Below, piece after piece: positions 1 to 10,535 of a stretch of DNA of 64,000 nt. The notes under the pieces were generated by a model. It ran no database searches. It had not been told where the DNA came from and saw only the letters and a list, made by a program, of their open reading frames with translations. The stretch is from Pestalotiopsis fici W106-1. Taxonomy: Eukaryota; Ascomycota; Sordariomycetes; Amphisphaeriales; Sporocadaceae. The stretch is from positions 558,001 to 622,000 of the forward strand of contig NW_006917097.1 in NCBI RefSeq assembly GCF_000516985.1, in the 5' to 3' direction. Numbering within the stretch: position 1 is the stretch's first letter; each line of letters opens with the position of its first letter. Position numbers and translations under genes: made by a program.

Positions 1-1384
1 GTGATCAGTCGATCATGCCTTGAAATCCTGGTTAGAAACACACGTTACTCTTTCTTTCTTGCATCAATATTGACTAGCAGAAAGCAAAAGCTCGTAAAAA
101 TCGTGACACCAAACCCGCTGCCCAGAAGTACCCGACAGCTAGCCAGGTATGTAGGTTGAGAGCGAACGGTGAGGTTTGGAATAGATTCGGTTTACTGATC
201 TCAATAGGAGATAGAAGGATCCATTTGGCTCAGTGGGGCAAGCGGGCCTTACAATACGTCACTTATAGGCTATAGGTTGAACACGAGGCTCGCCAAGTTT
301 ATACTATACCCCAAATGCGATCCGGAAATATGAGCCAAGAGACCAAGCAAACTGCTGCTGCAGGGCCTACCACTAACTAGTCTCCCGGCGTTAGCGATGC
401 CCGGCTTCGGTGTCCGAGCGGCCATCGCAGCAAGGCGCGAGTCTGCTGCCTTTGATGCGCGATGCATTTTTTCTACTTCTTTGTTCATAGGACTTCAACT
501 TTCAAGTTTGAGTCAACGTCCGTGTACTCCTTCTTTCTTGGCCGTCATGTGTTTCTCTGGCGAATTATACAATCAAGCTAAAACTCCACGCCTCGTAAGC
601 GCATACGCGAGATAACAACCTTGCTTGGGACGTCATTCACCAGCTCGAAATCACGTGAATATCTGACCAACAACAAGATGGCTTACGTATGATTATACCT
701 TGAATATCATCTACCTGAAGATGTGGCACAAGGTGAAGATGATCACGGAAATTTTAGATGCACACTCAACATTTCACGTCAGTCAGGCTTAGCCCGCTCT
801 CATGCGCTGCTCTAACAGCATAGGCTATGCACGAGAACGACGTACAAGCAAGAACTCATGCCTCTTTAAATGTGATTGTCAGAAATTAGAGGCTTGAATG
901 ACGGTGTTCGGTCGAGAGTTTCTTTGCCCGCTATCAATCCGGTGTTCTGAGCTCAGCCACATCCAGGCCACCATTGAACCGTCTTCTCAATGCCATAATC
1001 GCTACGACAGTAGCCTATGGACGCTCAAATGAGATTGAACATTGAGAAAGGCGCGTGCTCGAAGGTACCAATGCCTTCAGTCTTGCCGGTCACATGGAGA
1101 AAATTGTGCTGTGACTTTCATGCGAAATGATGCTTCTCTCAACGTCAGGACAGATCCATGCCAATGGAGAAAACTAAAACTTGCTATGGCTGGATGGTTG
1201 GTGTCATGCCCTCGAATGGTTTGAGTGCAAGAGACATGATGAATCACAGGGATAAGAAAGCCTGCCGCTACCTGGTAGTAGTAGTCAATGCCAATATGGC
1301 GACGAAGGCATGCGACAATTCCCTTCATACCCCCAGTTTGTGAACCTGATGCCATCGAGTTTTCTACTCTATTGAAATACGAGG
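1..1384. other. intergenic, no gene recognised
   Basis: No open frame here has the composition, motifs or splice structure of a gene. Short frames overlap each other on both strands without similarity to any family I know. A CACGTG core sits near 654. The right end is probably the 3' UTR of the gene ending at 1385. Confidence 0.6.
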
Positions 1385-2256
1385 CTAAAAGACGTTGATC
1401 TTCCACACAAACAGTATCAATACACAGCTCAACCATGTGCCCATTTGAGACGAGGATGCAGATGATTTCGCAACAAAGCTGGTCACATCCAACGCAGTCG
1501 AGTGTGATTCTGCGGAGCTACCAACTGTTGGTGACTTGCCGCTAGTGGTAGACACTTCCGAGCTCTGCTCGCTGATCTGTGAAATCGCCTGTGTTGATGT
1601 CGGCTGAGGTGTGATGAAAGCACCAGGTGATTGTGTAGCATCTGTTGTAGCCTTGTCCGTGTCTAGGCTTGAAGTCGGCACCTCGACACCCATGATGGAG
1701 GCATACTGCGCAGCTACTTCGTTCGGGAAGACTGGTAAATCTGTTTCTTCCCAGAGCACCGCCAACTGGTCATGTTCAATGTTGAGATTTGATAGCGTCG
1801 TGAAGACGTCGGCGGTGGATATATTAGGGTCAAGTAGAAATCCCATGGGAGTCGTCACGCTCGATGTGCACAGATACTGTGTGTCCAGCTGCGAGAAGCC
1901 ACTGTGTCTCGGATTAGCAGTTGTGTCGTCCGACATTTTGTCTCTCCTGGCACGGACCTCTCGCAACAAGCACCTGTCCAGATCGTCCTCGCCCCATCAA
2001 TATTAGAGCTTGATGCGGCTATTGTCATGCCGGACGGGCATACGCCGGGACTGAAAGTCGGGTAGGTATTGGTGTACTGAGGCGGATTGCAGGTGCTGAA
2101 GGACGGGTCAATCCAACCGCTGCTAGGTGTATTTGTGCTCGGAGCACCACCCAGCGGCGTCGGAGTGCCGATGAAGACGGCATACCGACCAGAACAGAAC
2201 GGAGGCGGGGTGAAGACGGCTGTCAGAGCGGCAAAAGTTGATGATGCCATCGACAT
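1385..2256 (-). CDS. fungal membrane-anchored protein with Cys-rich N-terminal half
   Basis: Two exons, 2256-1958 and 1901-1385, give 271 aa. The 56-nt intron (1902-1957) starts GTCCGT, carries a CTAAT branch-like site and ends ACACAG. Splicing joins the Cys-rich half (FTPPPFC, CNPPQY, a GACCE motif) to a segment with CTSS and LLDPNISTADVFTTL. This layout (FTPP..C start without a signal peptide, paired Cys, Ser/Thr-rich stalk, hydrophobic segment) is known to me from many uncharacterised filamentous fungal surface or membrane proteins. The Ser/Thr/Gln stalk covers about residues 165-245, and the last 20 residues (TWLSCVLILFVWKINVF) could be a transmembrane anchor or GPI signal. No long cytoplasmic tail follows, so the protein is short for this type. 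ATG 2250 is an alternative start two codons downstream. Function unknown. Confidence 0.7.
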
Positions 2257-2543
2257 AACTGGGAGTATTGTGTACCAATTTTTTATTTTTTTATTTTTAT
2301 TTGTAGGTAAGGATGATGCATGCTGTAGCGTAGAGATTGACTAGACGCGACGGAAGCCACGAGCTATATGTGCGACTCCCTTACGAAAGAGGGCAGGATC
2401 TTAGCCCTTGTTTCACAGAGTATCGCGGATACTTGGTTACCCAGTAATTACGCCATTTTTGAATCAAACTTGGCCCGGGTACTACGACAAGGCCATATTC
2501 GATATGGCATTTCTGATTGCGCATACCGACTCAAGAAATGCCA

Positions 2544-3634
2544 TCACAGCTTGCCGTTGTTCCGGATGCGCGTGTATTCATAGTGCCACCCTTCAGTTCG
2601 CATGTCCTCCCGCACCTTGTAGTTGGACTCGCCAATCTTAAGAATGTTCATGTCCAGGTCTACCAGTTTCATTCCTTCTGCCCTTCCCATGCGGGTGATG
2701 GCGCCCACGTGTGGTGCGGCAACCTGGCTCAGCCCTGCGTAGTTGGTCTTTTCGCCCTTCTCTGCCGGACCGCCTGCGTTCACAAATACTACGGCGCAGG
2801 TATTCTCAAATGCCCTTGTCACGACCGTACTGTTGAGAAAGAGGCCCTCTCCTTCTGGATTTAGCTCGTAGGCCTCATCGCTCACATCCTTCATTGTCCA
2901 AAAGGAGGGCACCACAATGAGATCAGCGCCGTCTGAAATGAGCTCCCGGAAGCCCTCGGGAAACGCAAGATCCCAGCACACCAGCATGCCAACACGACCC
3001 AGAGGCGTGTCGAAGGCGGTATGCGGCTCGTGGGCTGAGGAGACGAGATGGTGGCGCTCAGGGTGCCATAGGTTCTTCTTTTGATACCGCCCAGCAATGC
3101 TTCCGTCTGAAGAAATGAAGTAGGCGACATTCAAGAGTGACTCATCTCCGCCTTCCGTAACAGCCTCCACAATGGTGCCGGGTACGATGCAAATCCTCTG
3201 CTCCTTGGCCAATTCCTGATACTTGGACAGGTACGCCATCGCTTCGATGCACGACTGCTTGAAGTTTGGGTCATCTGGCACCCACGAGGTGAGATGGTAC
3301 TCTGGAAGCACTGCTAGCTGTGCTCCCTGAGACGCGGCATCTTTGATAAAGGATGCGGCCTTGGCGAAGTTCTCTGCCGGCGCGACGGCCTATTTCATGT
3401 GTCCATCAGCCCATATTGTTCGACAATGAAATCAATACCAAGTTTGTTTCTCCAGAAGTAGGTCAACATATCATCTTCTATTTACATTGTGCATGGTGTC
3501 TAGGATGACGTAGCGATATTTGTCTTTGTGAGGGGCAGGCACGCAGATTACGGAGCGCTCAGCGGATGTTGCCGCTTGACAAGACTGACCTTGGGGTTTA
3601 GCTGTACGAGAGCGACCTTGACAACTGGCGCCAT
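2544..3634 (-). CDS. carbon-nitrogen hydrolase (nitrilase superfamily)
   Basis: Two exons, 3634-3590 and 3389-2544, give 296 aa, a normal length for the superfamily. Exon 1 encodes only MAPVVKVALVQLNPK, the conserved first strand; the 200-nt intron (GTCAGT...ATAG) is phase 0 and leads into AVAPAENFAKAASFI. The catalytic triad is visible: Glu in VLPEYHLTSW, Lys in RYQKKNLWHPE, and Cys in GMLVCWDLAFPEGF. These enzymes hydrolyse non-peptide C-N bonds (amide, carbamoyl or nitrile) through a Cys thioester; the substrate cannot be told from sequence. No signal peptide, so probably cytosolic. The downstream neighbour is the membrane-anchored protein on the same strand, about 290 bp away, with no evident pathway link. 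Confidence 0.88.
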
Positions 3635-4887
3635 GGTGAGGGTCTATTTTCAGGATGTAGAAGATCTTGCAAATATTGATGGAATGATTGTTGATTCAGT
3701 CAACTGTTCGGCTGGCGATACAGATGGAGTCGGTCTTCACGAGGCATCACCATTGTGTACTGTACGCATCTTAATTAGGTATCCTACCTATAGCGGGGTG
3801 TCTTCTCCCCGCAAATGGTGTGGATAGGCGAAACTCTACTATGCTGAACCTCATTTGGGTAGGTACAAGCGGGCAACTCCAGAGACGTTCTTCCATTTGC
3901 GCCGTACTGGCAAACATGGTAGCCTGCAAGAGTTAGTTGCTTGCGATCATTTGTACTGCAACCAACAATAGCGTTGCGAAGGCTGTGTAAAGCAAAACAT
4001 CACATGTGCCCTGGTGTTCAAGTTTAATCCTCTTTTGAAAATGTCGTGTCTCATACCATACTAAGGCCAACCTTTTCGGTAGCATATTTGCATGAATATG
4101 GCATTGACGCGACCACGTACTGAAGCACTATTCTGGAGACTGATTCCATGATTCATTGTTTGGGGTTGGGGTGCATCGTCAATCATCACCCATATGGCAT
4201 CTTGGGACGGCCGTGAATGGACGCAATCGACTCTGCTCACATGTAAAGGCTGGAGGTGTCCGGCAACCTGAGACCGGATTTCGCATCTTGGCCAACGAAG
4301 CTGCCCATAAACCGGAGACTGAATCGATTATATGTAGTTTATCGGCAACCAAAATTTTCGATAAAGAGTCTGCGTTGTTGACTCGAGACGAGGTACAGTA
4401 GCGCCGGTAAGATGCCTATGCGCGACACGTATCGCGCATCCGTCCGCCTGGGCAAATTTGAAAACGACACCTTCGAAGATGATTCAATGCGATATGTAGC
4501 AGATTTCATTGTCGATTGCCATTGAATCCTCATTATAAATCAACCATTGGGTATGTTGTAGCCATTAATGATGCGGCTCTGCTTATTCATCACGATTCCG
4601 TCTAACCCAGGAGATAATTCGGGAACGGAACAGAGGGATCCATCATCATTCCCGGGGGTTTGGCACTAAACTCGCCTCTTAGCGAATGATTGAATCTGAG
4701 ATCGAGGCCCCTGCAAAAGTCCCCTAGCTTTCTTTGAATTGGTTGAAATTTCAGTGGTGAGCCTCAGAGGCGATTCAGCGCTAGAGAGAAAAGGGCTAAG
4801 CGTGCTATTGCGTGATCGCACTCTACGACAGCCGCATGTAAAATCCCATAGCAAAACTTCAACATTTTACCCATCCCGACAACCGCG
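3635..4887. other. intergenic region upstream of nitrilase and sulfite reductase genes
   Basis: About 1.25 kb between divergent genes, so it should hold both promoters. Short frames near 3528-3827 and 4156-4401 have no recognisable motifs. I did not find a clear perfect site for the CYS3/MetR-type sulfur regulator by eye. Confidence 0.5.
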
Positions 4888-5251
4888 ATGGCGGCCGGTA
4901 AAGATGGCGCAATACCGGGCTCAGACATCATGGAGCCGGTCATCGGTGGGTCAGGTAAGGTCGATTTTGTATAGTTTTTTTGCCTTTCCTGGCGGTGTCG
5001 CTGTCGTTGTTCGAGTGAACTTGTACCAGACCTCGAGATATCTCGACCCTCCTGTTCCTCTGATTTCCCAGCAGAGAATCTGTCAAGTGTCTGGCTCCTT
5101 CCTGGTGCCGTCTGATACTCGTTGACAAGTCCCTGGGATCACTGTTGAATTCCTTTGGTCTCTTCCATTCTTTCTATTGTATCGTTCTGCTCAGTATTTC
5201 GCTTGCGATTTTCAGGATTCTGGACCAATCCTCAATTGGTATATTCGCACA
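4888..5251 (+). promoter_or_regulatory. sulfite reductase leader with upstream ATGs and predicted leader intron
   Basis: A good donor (CAG|GTAAGG, intron start 4955) and acceptor (TTTTCAG at 5209-5215) flank a 261-nt putative intron. ATG 4888 opens a frame that, after splicing, overlaps the main start and ends out of frame at a TGA near 5299. ATG 4904 opens MAQYRAQTSWSRSSVGQ, which after splicing runs in frame into the main protein. The leader could therefore repress translation or give an extended N-terminus. The splice sites are seen; their use is inferred. Confidence 0.45.
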
Positions 5252-8200
5252 ATGCAGTTGAGACAGCAGGAGAGCGCCGGTGGCGCCGATGTCACCATGA
5301 CTGATTCTCAGACCGAACGACCCGAATTCACCAAGCAGTCCTCGAGTCTGCCATTTGGTCAGCTCGTTGCCTTGGACTCGATCTCCGGACCGACTTATGT
5401 GACCGGCCAGCTTCTCGTCCAGCAGGTCGCCTACAAGCTCTCCGACAAGATCTTCTCCTACTCCCCCGAGACCTTCGACCTCGATGTCGCCGTGAAGGAT
5501 TGGGCCGAAGACGAGGAGAAGAATATTCATGGCTATGCCACCAGTGTTCTGCCCCTCCAGACTCGTGTCGGAGCCGGCGCATTCGCCCTGGGTTACATTT
5601 TCTCGAAGGACTTTGACTTGAGCAAGAGACACATTCCTCAGACTCTTCTGGCGCCATCCCTCAGTTTGCGCCACTTGCGCTCCTCTCTCGATCAGCTGGC
5701 GCTTCTTTACGGAGTGTCCAGCCCCTTTGTCGCGCACATCGCTGCAGCTGATTACTCTGCCGATGCCGGTCTTGTGACAGAGTACGGCAGTGCTCTGCAG
5801 GTCGCCGAGGACCTGGGACTCGGCCTTGTCTCGAGCACCTCTGCCCACGAGGCCCAGCACATTTCTCTGTTCGCAACATTGATGGCCAAGATTCTCCCAA
5901 CCCTTCATATCTACGATGGTGTCCGTACAGCTCGCGAGACTCTTCGCGTAGTCGATGCCCTCAGCGAGAAGGGAATTGCCGATGTGTACAACAAGGTTTC
6001 CCAGGCTGCCGACAGCGTCAACAAGCGTCTCGATGATGCAGGCAAGGTCACTGAGCTTCTCAAGGCTTTCAACGGCGAGCTCGGTACCGACTACGAGCTC
6101 TTCGAATACACGGGCGACAAGGCTGCTGAAACCGTCTTCGTTGTCTTTGGCAGCGTCGAGTCTCAGCTTGCCAAGCAAGTTGTTGACGTCCTGGCTTCCA
6201 AGGGTATCATGGTTGGCGCCGTCACCGTTCGTGTTTACCGACCATTTGTCGAGGAGGCTTTCTTGAGCGTTCTGCCCGAGACTGTCAGGAATATCGCCGT
6301 GCTTGGACAAGTCAGCAATGCTGCTGCTGTTTCGGATGCCTCTGTCCAATCGGCTCTCTACGCAGATGTTCTGACTGCCGTCTCCTTCGCTGACAAATGG
6401 GCCACCGCTCCCACTGTCACTGATGTCAAGTACCCTGCCACCGAGGTCTTCACTCCTAGCAGCTTTGCTTCCGTCTTCTCCAAGTTTATCACCAAGAATA
6501 CTTCAGAGGTTAAGCTGTCTCTGCCCCAGCTTGAAGGAGCCGGACAGTTTGTCTTCCTTGATGTTGACAACTCTGCTTCTGCCCACGCACCCATCATCAT
6601 TGGTGGCCTTCTTTCTCGTGACTCTACTAGCAATGTCTACGCTACTGAGTCGTACGACAACTTGGTTCAGGGAGGTGTCGTGCGCGTCGATCTGCGCGCG
6701 TCCAAGAAGTCCATTGACGCCCCCTACTCGATTGATGAGGCTGATGTTGTCTTTATCAACGAGGAGAAGCTGCTGAAGGATGTCGCGTCTTCTCAGACTG
6801 TCAAGTCGGATGGTAAGCTCATCATCAGACTGCCAAACTTCAAGGCAGAGGATGTCGAAAAGCGTATCCCCGCCACTGTTCGCAAGGACATCAAGGAGCG
6901 CAACATTGAGCTTCTTGTCCTCGACCCGACTCTGGCAACTGAGGACGAGAAGGTTGGCCGTCTTTTGGTCGAGCTTGCTTTCCTCAAGGCTGCAAGCAGC
7001 GATGTCAAGACCGACACTCTGCAGAAACTTGTTGCTCTGGAGGGCAACCCTCCTTCTCTGGATGAATCACTCGAGGCTCTTGAGAAGTCCCTGAGCAAAT
7101 TCGAGGTCCCAGAGACATGGGCGGAAATTGCCGAGGAATCGACCAAGGCTGCCGCTCCCAAGACTACCAGCTTCACCGCATTCGAGAAGGAGGAAGCCGA
7201 GTCTGAGGCTGCAATCAGCGACTGGAAGTCGGCTGCCAAGGGTCTCCTCTTCAAGGAGGCTTACGGTACTCAGATTGAGCTGCGACCCGAGCAGACTGTC
7301 GTCACTCACACCATTCGTGTCAAGGAGAACCGCAGACTTACACCTGCCACTTACGACCGTAACATCTTCCACATTGAGTTTGACTTGGGCGACTCTGGTC
7401 TTACGTACAAGATTGGTGAGGCTCTCGGTATCCATGCCGACAACGACCCTGAGCTAGTTCAGCAGTTCATTGAGTCATATGGCATTGATGGCGATCAGCT
7501 CGTTCAAATTCCTGCTCGGGAGCCCGGCTCTGTGGAGACGCGCACCACTTTCCAGGCTCTCCAGCAGAACATTGACATCTTTGGAAAGCCACCCAAGCGC
7601 TTCTACGAAAGCCTCGCCGAGTTCGCCACCGACGAGGTTGAGAAGAAGAAGCTCCTTGTGCTGGGTGCCCAGGAAGGTGCTGACGAGTTCAAGCAACGCA
7701 GTGACGTTGACACCATCACCTATGCTGATATCCTCGAGGAGTTTACTTCTGCTCACCTTTCCTTCACCGACATTGTTCGCTTGGTCGGTCCGCTCAAGCG
7801 CCGTGAGTACTCGATTGCATCGGCTCAGGCGGTCACCCCCAACGCGGTCGCTCTCATGATTGTCGTGGTCGACTGGGTTGACCCAAGAGGTCGTCAACGA
7901 TACGGTCAGGCTACCCGCTACCTGAGCCGACTCCCTGTCGGCACCGCAGTCACTGCATCCGTCAAGCCCTCCGTTATGAAGCTCCCCACTCGTGACGATG
8001 CACCCCTTATCATGGCTGGTCTTGGTACAGGTCTTGCACCTTTCCGTGCCTTCATCCAGTACCGCGCCATGCAAAAGGCACAAGGCAAGAAGATTGGCGA
8101 CATTCTTCTGTACCTTGGTTCTCGTCACCAGCGTGAGGAGTACCTGTATGGTGAGGAATGGGAGGCATACCTCGACTCTGGTGTCATCACTCTGCTGGGT

Positions 8201-8461
8201 GCTGCCTTCTCTCGTGACCAGCCTCAGAAGATCTACATCCAGGACCGTATGCGCCAGAGCATCGCCCAGATTGTCAAGGCATACATTGTCGAGGAGGGTT
8301 CATTCTACCTCTGTGGTCCTACCTGGCCTGTGCCAGACGTCACCGAGGTCTTGGAGGAGGCCATCGCGACGGAAGCGAAGATGTCCGGCAAGAAGGTTGA
8401 TGCAAAGAAGGAGATTGAGAGACTCAAGGAGGAGGGACGATACGTGTTGGAAGTCTACTAG
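5252..8461 (+). CDS. MET10: sulfite reductase (NADPH) flavoprotein alpha subunit
   Basis: A single uninterrupted frame of 1069 aa from ATG 5252. ATG 5297 (MTDSQTERPEFTK) is an alternative start closer to where fungal homologues usually begin. The enzyme passes electrons from NADPH via FAD to the sirohaem beta subunit, which reduces sulfite to sulfide in cytosolic sulfate assimilation. The N-terminal half is the pyruvate:ferredoxin-oxidoreductase-like region typical of fungal Met10 (LPFGQL, ISGPTYVT). The C-terminal half is a ferredoxin-NADP reductase module: FAD-binding RREYSIASAQ near residue 850, nucleotide-binding GTGLAPFRAF near 925, YLCGPTW near 1020, and the conserved EGRYVLEVY end. The beta subunit gene is not in this window. 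Regulation by the long upstream leader is possible. Confidence 0.96.
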   Translation: MQLRQQESAGGADVTMTDSQTERPEFTKQSSSLPFGQLVALDSISGPTYVTGQLLVQQVAYKLSDKIFSYSPETFDLDVAVKDWAEDEEKNIHGYATSVLPLQTRVGAGAFALGYIFSKDFDLSKRHIPQTLLAPSLSLRHLRSSLDQLALLYGVSSPFVAHIAAADYSADAGLVTEYGSALQVAEDLGLGLVSSTSAHEAQHISLFATLMAKILPTLHIYDGVRTARETLRVVDALSEKGIADVYNKVSQAADSVNKRLDDAGKVTELLKAFNGELGTDYELFEYTGDKAAETVFVVFGSVESQLAKQVVDVLASKGIMVGAVTVRVYRPFVEEAFLSVLPETVRNIAVLGQVSNAAAVSDASVQSALYADVLTAVSFADKWATAPTVTDVKYPATEVFTPSSFASVFSKFITKNTSEVKLSLPQLEGAGQFVFLDVDNSASAHAPIIIGGLLSRDSTSNVYATESYDNLVQGGVVRVDLRASKKSIDAPYSIDEADVVFINEEKLLKDVASSQTVKSDGKLIIRLPNFKAEDVEKRIPATVRKDIKERNIELLVLDPTLATEDEKVGRLLVELAFLKAASSDVKTDTLQKLVALEGNPPSLDESLEALEKSLSKFEVPETWAEIAEESTKAAAPKTTSFTAFEKEEAESEAAISDWKSAAKGLLFKEAYGTQIELRPEQTVVTHTIRVKENRRLTPATYDRNIFHIEFDLGDSGLTYKIGEALGIHADNDPELVQQFIESYGIDGDQLVQIPAREPGSVETRTTFQALQQNIDIFGKPPKRFYESLAEFATDEVEKKKLLVLGAQEGADEFKQRSDVDTITYADILEEFTSAHLSFTDIVRLVGPLKRREYSIASAQAVTPNAVALMIVVVDWVDPRGRQRYGQATRYLSRLPVGTAVTASVKPSVMKLPTRDDAPLIMAGLGTGLAPFRAFIQYRAMQKAQGKKIGDILLYLGSRHQREEYLYGEEWEAYLDSGVITLLGAAFSRDQPQKIYIQDRMRQSIAQIVKAYIVEEGSFYLCGPTWPVPDVTEVLEEAIATEAKMSGKKVDAKKEIERLKEEGRYVLEVY

Positions 8462-8929
8462 ATTTGGCCTATTCTTAAATCACAGCTGAGCGAGATTGCG
8501 TTCGATAGACTAAAAATTATCTGAATTTTTTTGACATTTCACGACGCAATGCAATTTGATGAACCATGAGAAAATACTGGACGTTGTAGTATGGTTATAC
8601 GCCCAGAAATAGAAATAACAATGGTTACTTGTACATTTCAACTGTCTTCTTGCAGTACTTGGCGGCACGAGTGGAAATGGTTCAAGTGCATTCTTATCAG
8701 TGCCCGGTCGGTAGACAGGCCCGCGAGTGGGGATCTTGAGACGGCTCCGCGCGCGCATGCCGTCGGGACCATCTATCGGCTTCGGGGGAGTGCCTATCCA
8801 GATTCGATACATATTCCTCTGCATGACATTACCAACTCGGCATTGATCATGTAGGTGCAATACTTGCAAGGAGTAAAGTTTTCTATTGATATATCTGTGA
8901 TTTGTGTAACCCTGGACAATCCAAATCCC
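8462..8929. other. intergenic: 3' end of sulfite reductase gene and promoter of the MmgE/PrpD gene
   Basis: About 470 bp with no coding signal. The upstream in-frame Met at 8855 was not taken as start of the next gene, because the added 25 residues look non-conserved and hydrophobic, while ATG 8930 begins the family-like sequence. Confidence 0.55.
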
Positions 8930-10345
8930 ATGGCCAATCCCACTAATCCCACGCCACCGTTATTGGCCGAGCGCTTCGCCAGCCACGCTCTGGAGACACG
9001 GTTTGAAGACCTCACGCCCGACGCCGTCGCGCAGGCCAAGGTTTTCATCCTCGACACGCTCGGCGTCGGCATTGCCGGGTCCTCGGCGTTTGGCGCCGAC
9101 AAGGTGATCCCCGACGAGGCCGGAGGCGCAACCACGACGCTCTGGGGGAGGAGACAGCGCGTCTCGGCCGGCGTGGCGGCGCTCGTCAATGGGTACCAGG
9201 TGCACTGCCAAGAGTACGACTGCGTGCATGAAGGCGCGGTGCTGCATCCGCTGGCCACGACGCTGCCGGCTGTGGTGGCGTACGCCGAGAAGAAACTTGG
9301 CGGCATTACCGGCAAGGAGTTGATCACGGCCATGGCGGTGGGCGTCAACATCTCGGCGGGCCTGGGCATTGCGTCCCGATCAGCAATGACGTTCTTCCGG
9401 CCTGCGACGGCCGGGGGTTTCGGCGCCACGGCCGCCGTGGGACGACTCATGGGTCTGTCGCACGAGGCGCTCGTGCAAGCCATGGGTCTGCAGTACGCGC
9501 AAACCAGTGGCACGCTGCAGCCTCACGTCGAGGGAAGTACGTCGCTACCGCTACAGGTTGGCCTGAATAGCCGTGCGGCCATGCAATCGTGCGAGTGGGC
9601 GGCCAGCGGGCTCCCCGGACCTCGCGACGTCTTTGAGGGACCCTACGGCTACCTGCGTCTCTTTGAGAGCCCGGAGAAGTGGGATCTGACCGAAACATAC
9701 AAGTGTCTGGCGGGCGGGCGCTGGCTCATTAGCGAGCTGAGCCACAAGCCGTACCCTGCCGGCCGAGCCACTCATGGCGGCGTGGAAGGTCTGCAAGTTC
9801 TCGCGAAAAAGGACGACGGCTCAACCGTGAAGCCAGACGAGATTGACAGTGTGACCATTACCGGCCCTCCAGTGACCGCGAGACTGTGTGCGAGACCGGA
9901 TATCCCGGATCCGTCTCCCAACTACGCTCGACTCTGCATGTCTTATATCGCAGCAAAAGTCCTCATCAACGGCATGATAGACCTTGCACATTACCGAGGT
10001 GATGAGCTCCAGGATGAGAATACACACCATCTCGCAAAACGGGTCAGCATGGTGTCAGACAATCAAGGTGGTCCAAATGACCTATTGCCCGTCAGTGTCG
10101 AGATGCGCTTAACGAATGGTGAAGTAAAGAGCTGGACGTGCGATCAAATGCTCGCTAGCCCTGCGCGCAGGCTGACGAGAGAGCAGCACCTGGCCAAATT
10201 TCGACGCTGCTGGGAGTTCTCGGCCGAACCGCTCTCGGACACGGCTCGGGATGAGCTGATTGAGATGATTGATCATTTGGAAGACTTTTCGGACGTGAAA
10301 CTCATGACAAGGCTGCTCAGTCCGGGTGCAGCAGACGCTCTGTAG
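8930..10345 (+). CDS. MmgE/PrpD family protein (2-methylcitrate dehydratase / cis-aconitate decarboxylase-like)
   Basis: One exon of 471 aa starting MANPTNPTPP. The family signature is clear: an N-terminal all-helical domain (LAERFASHALETRFEDL, FILDTLGVGIAGS), a Gly-rich core (GFGATAAVGRLMGLS, MGLQYAQTSG) and a C-terminal lid with the conserved KPYPAGRATHGGVEG stretch (around residue 285). The family includes 2-methylcitrate dehydratase, cis-aconitate decarboxylase (itaconate synthesis) and immune-responsive gene 1; which reaction applies here cannot be decided from sequence. The length is close to fungal cis-aconitate decarboxylases. No mitochondrial presequence is obvious, which argues weakly against the housekeeping methylcitrate enzyme. 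The gene is GC-rich relative to its flanks. It converges on a Zn2Cys6 regulator about 190 bp away, a common arrangement in fungal metabolic loci. Confidence 0.85.
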   Translation: MANPTNPTPPLLAERFASHALETRFEDLTPDAVAQAKVFILDTLGVGIAGSSAFGADKVIPDEAGGATTTLWGRRQRVSAGVAALVNGYQVHCQEYDCVHEGAVLHPLATTLPAVVAYAEKKLGGITGKELITAMAVGVNISAGLGIASRSAMTFFRPATAGGFGATAAVGRLMGLSHEALVQAMGLQYAQTSGTLQPHVEGSTSLPLQVGLNSRAAMQSCEWAASGLPGPRDVFEGPYGYLRLFESPEKWDLTETYKCLAGGRWLISELSHKPYPAGRATHGGVEGLQVLAKKDDGSTVKPDEIDSVTITGPPVTARLCARPDIPDPSPNYARLCMSYIAAKVLINGMIDLAHYRGDELQDENTHHLAKRVSMVSDNQGGPNDLLPVSVEMRLTNGEVKSWTCDQMLASPARRLTREQHLAKFRRCWEFSAEPLSDTARDELIEMIDHLEDFSDVKLMTRLLSPGAADAL

Positions 10346-10535
10346 AGACTAGAGAGGAGCATATCAAGTGTGCTAAGCCCGCGTCTCATGTTTATAAAAC
10401 CTTTCCACACAAGGATGAGTGTTCTAGTTGATCCGAATGTTGCCATGCGTAGCGCTCCTAAGGCCTGAGAGCATGTCATGTTCAAGTGCAGCCAGATTTG
10501 AAGAAACTTTGAAGTGCAGGTATAGGGAAATGCAC

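Noticed and set aside
1077..1436. 119-codon minus-strand frame downstream of the membrane-anchored protein
   Set aside because: It overlaps the real gene's end, has no motif, and most likely lies in its 3' UTR.
3390..3589. A possible micro-exon inside the 200-nt intron of the carbon-nitrogen hydrolase
   Set aside because: Direct joining of the two exons is in phase and gives a continuous family-like N-terminus, so no extra exon is needed.
5174..6349. 391-codon frame antisense to the sulfite reductase gene
   Set aside because: A mirror of the strongly biased codon use of the real gene; its sequence is low-complexity and matches no family.
7475..8128. 217-codon antisense frame within the sulfite reductase gene
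   Set aside because: Same reason: a shadow of the conserved coding strand.
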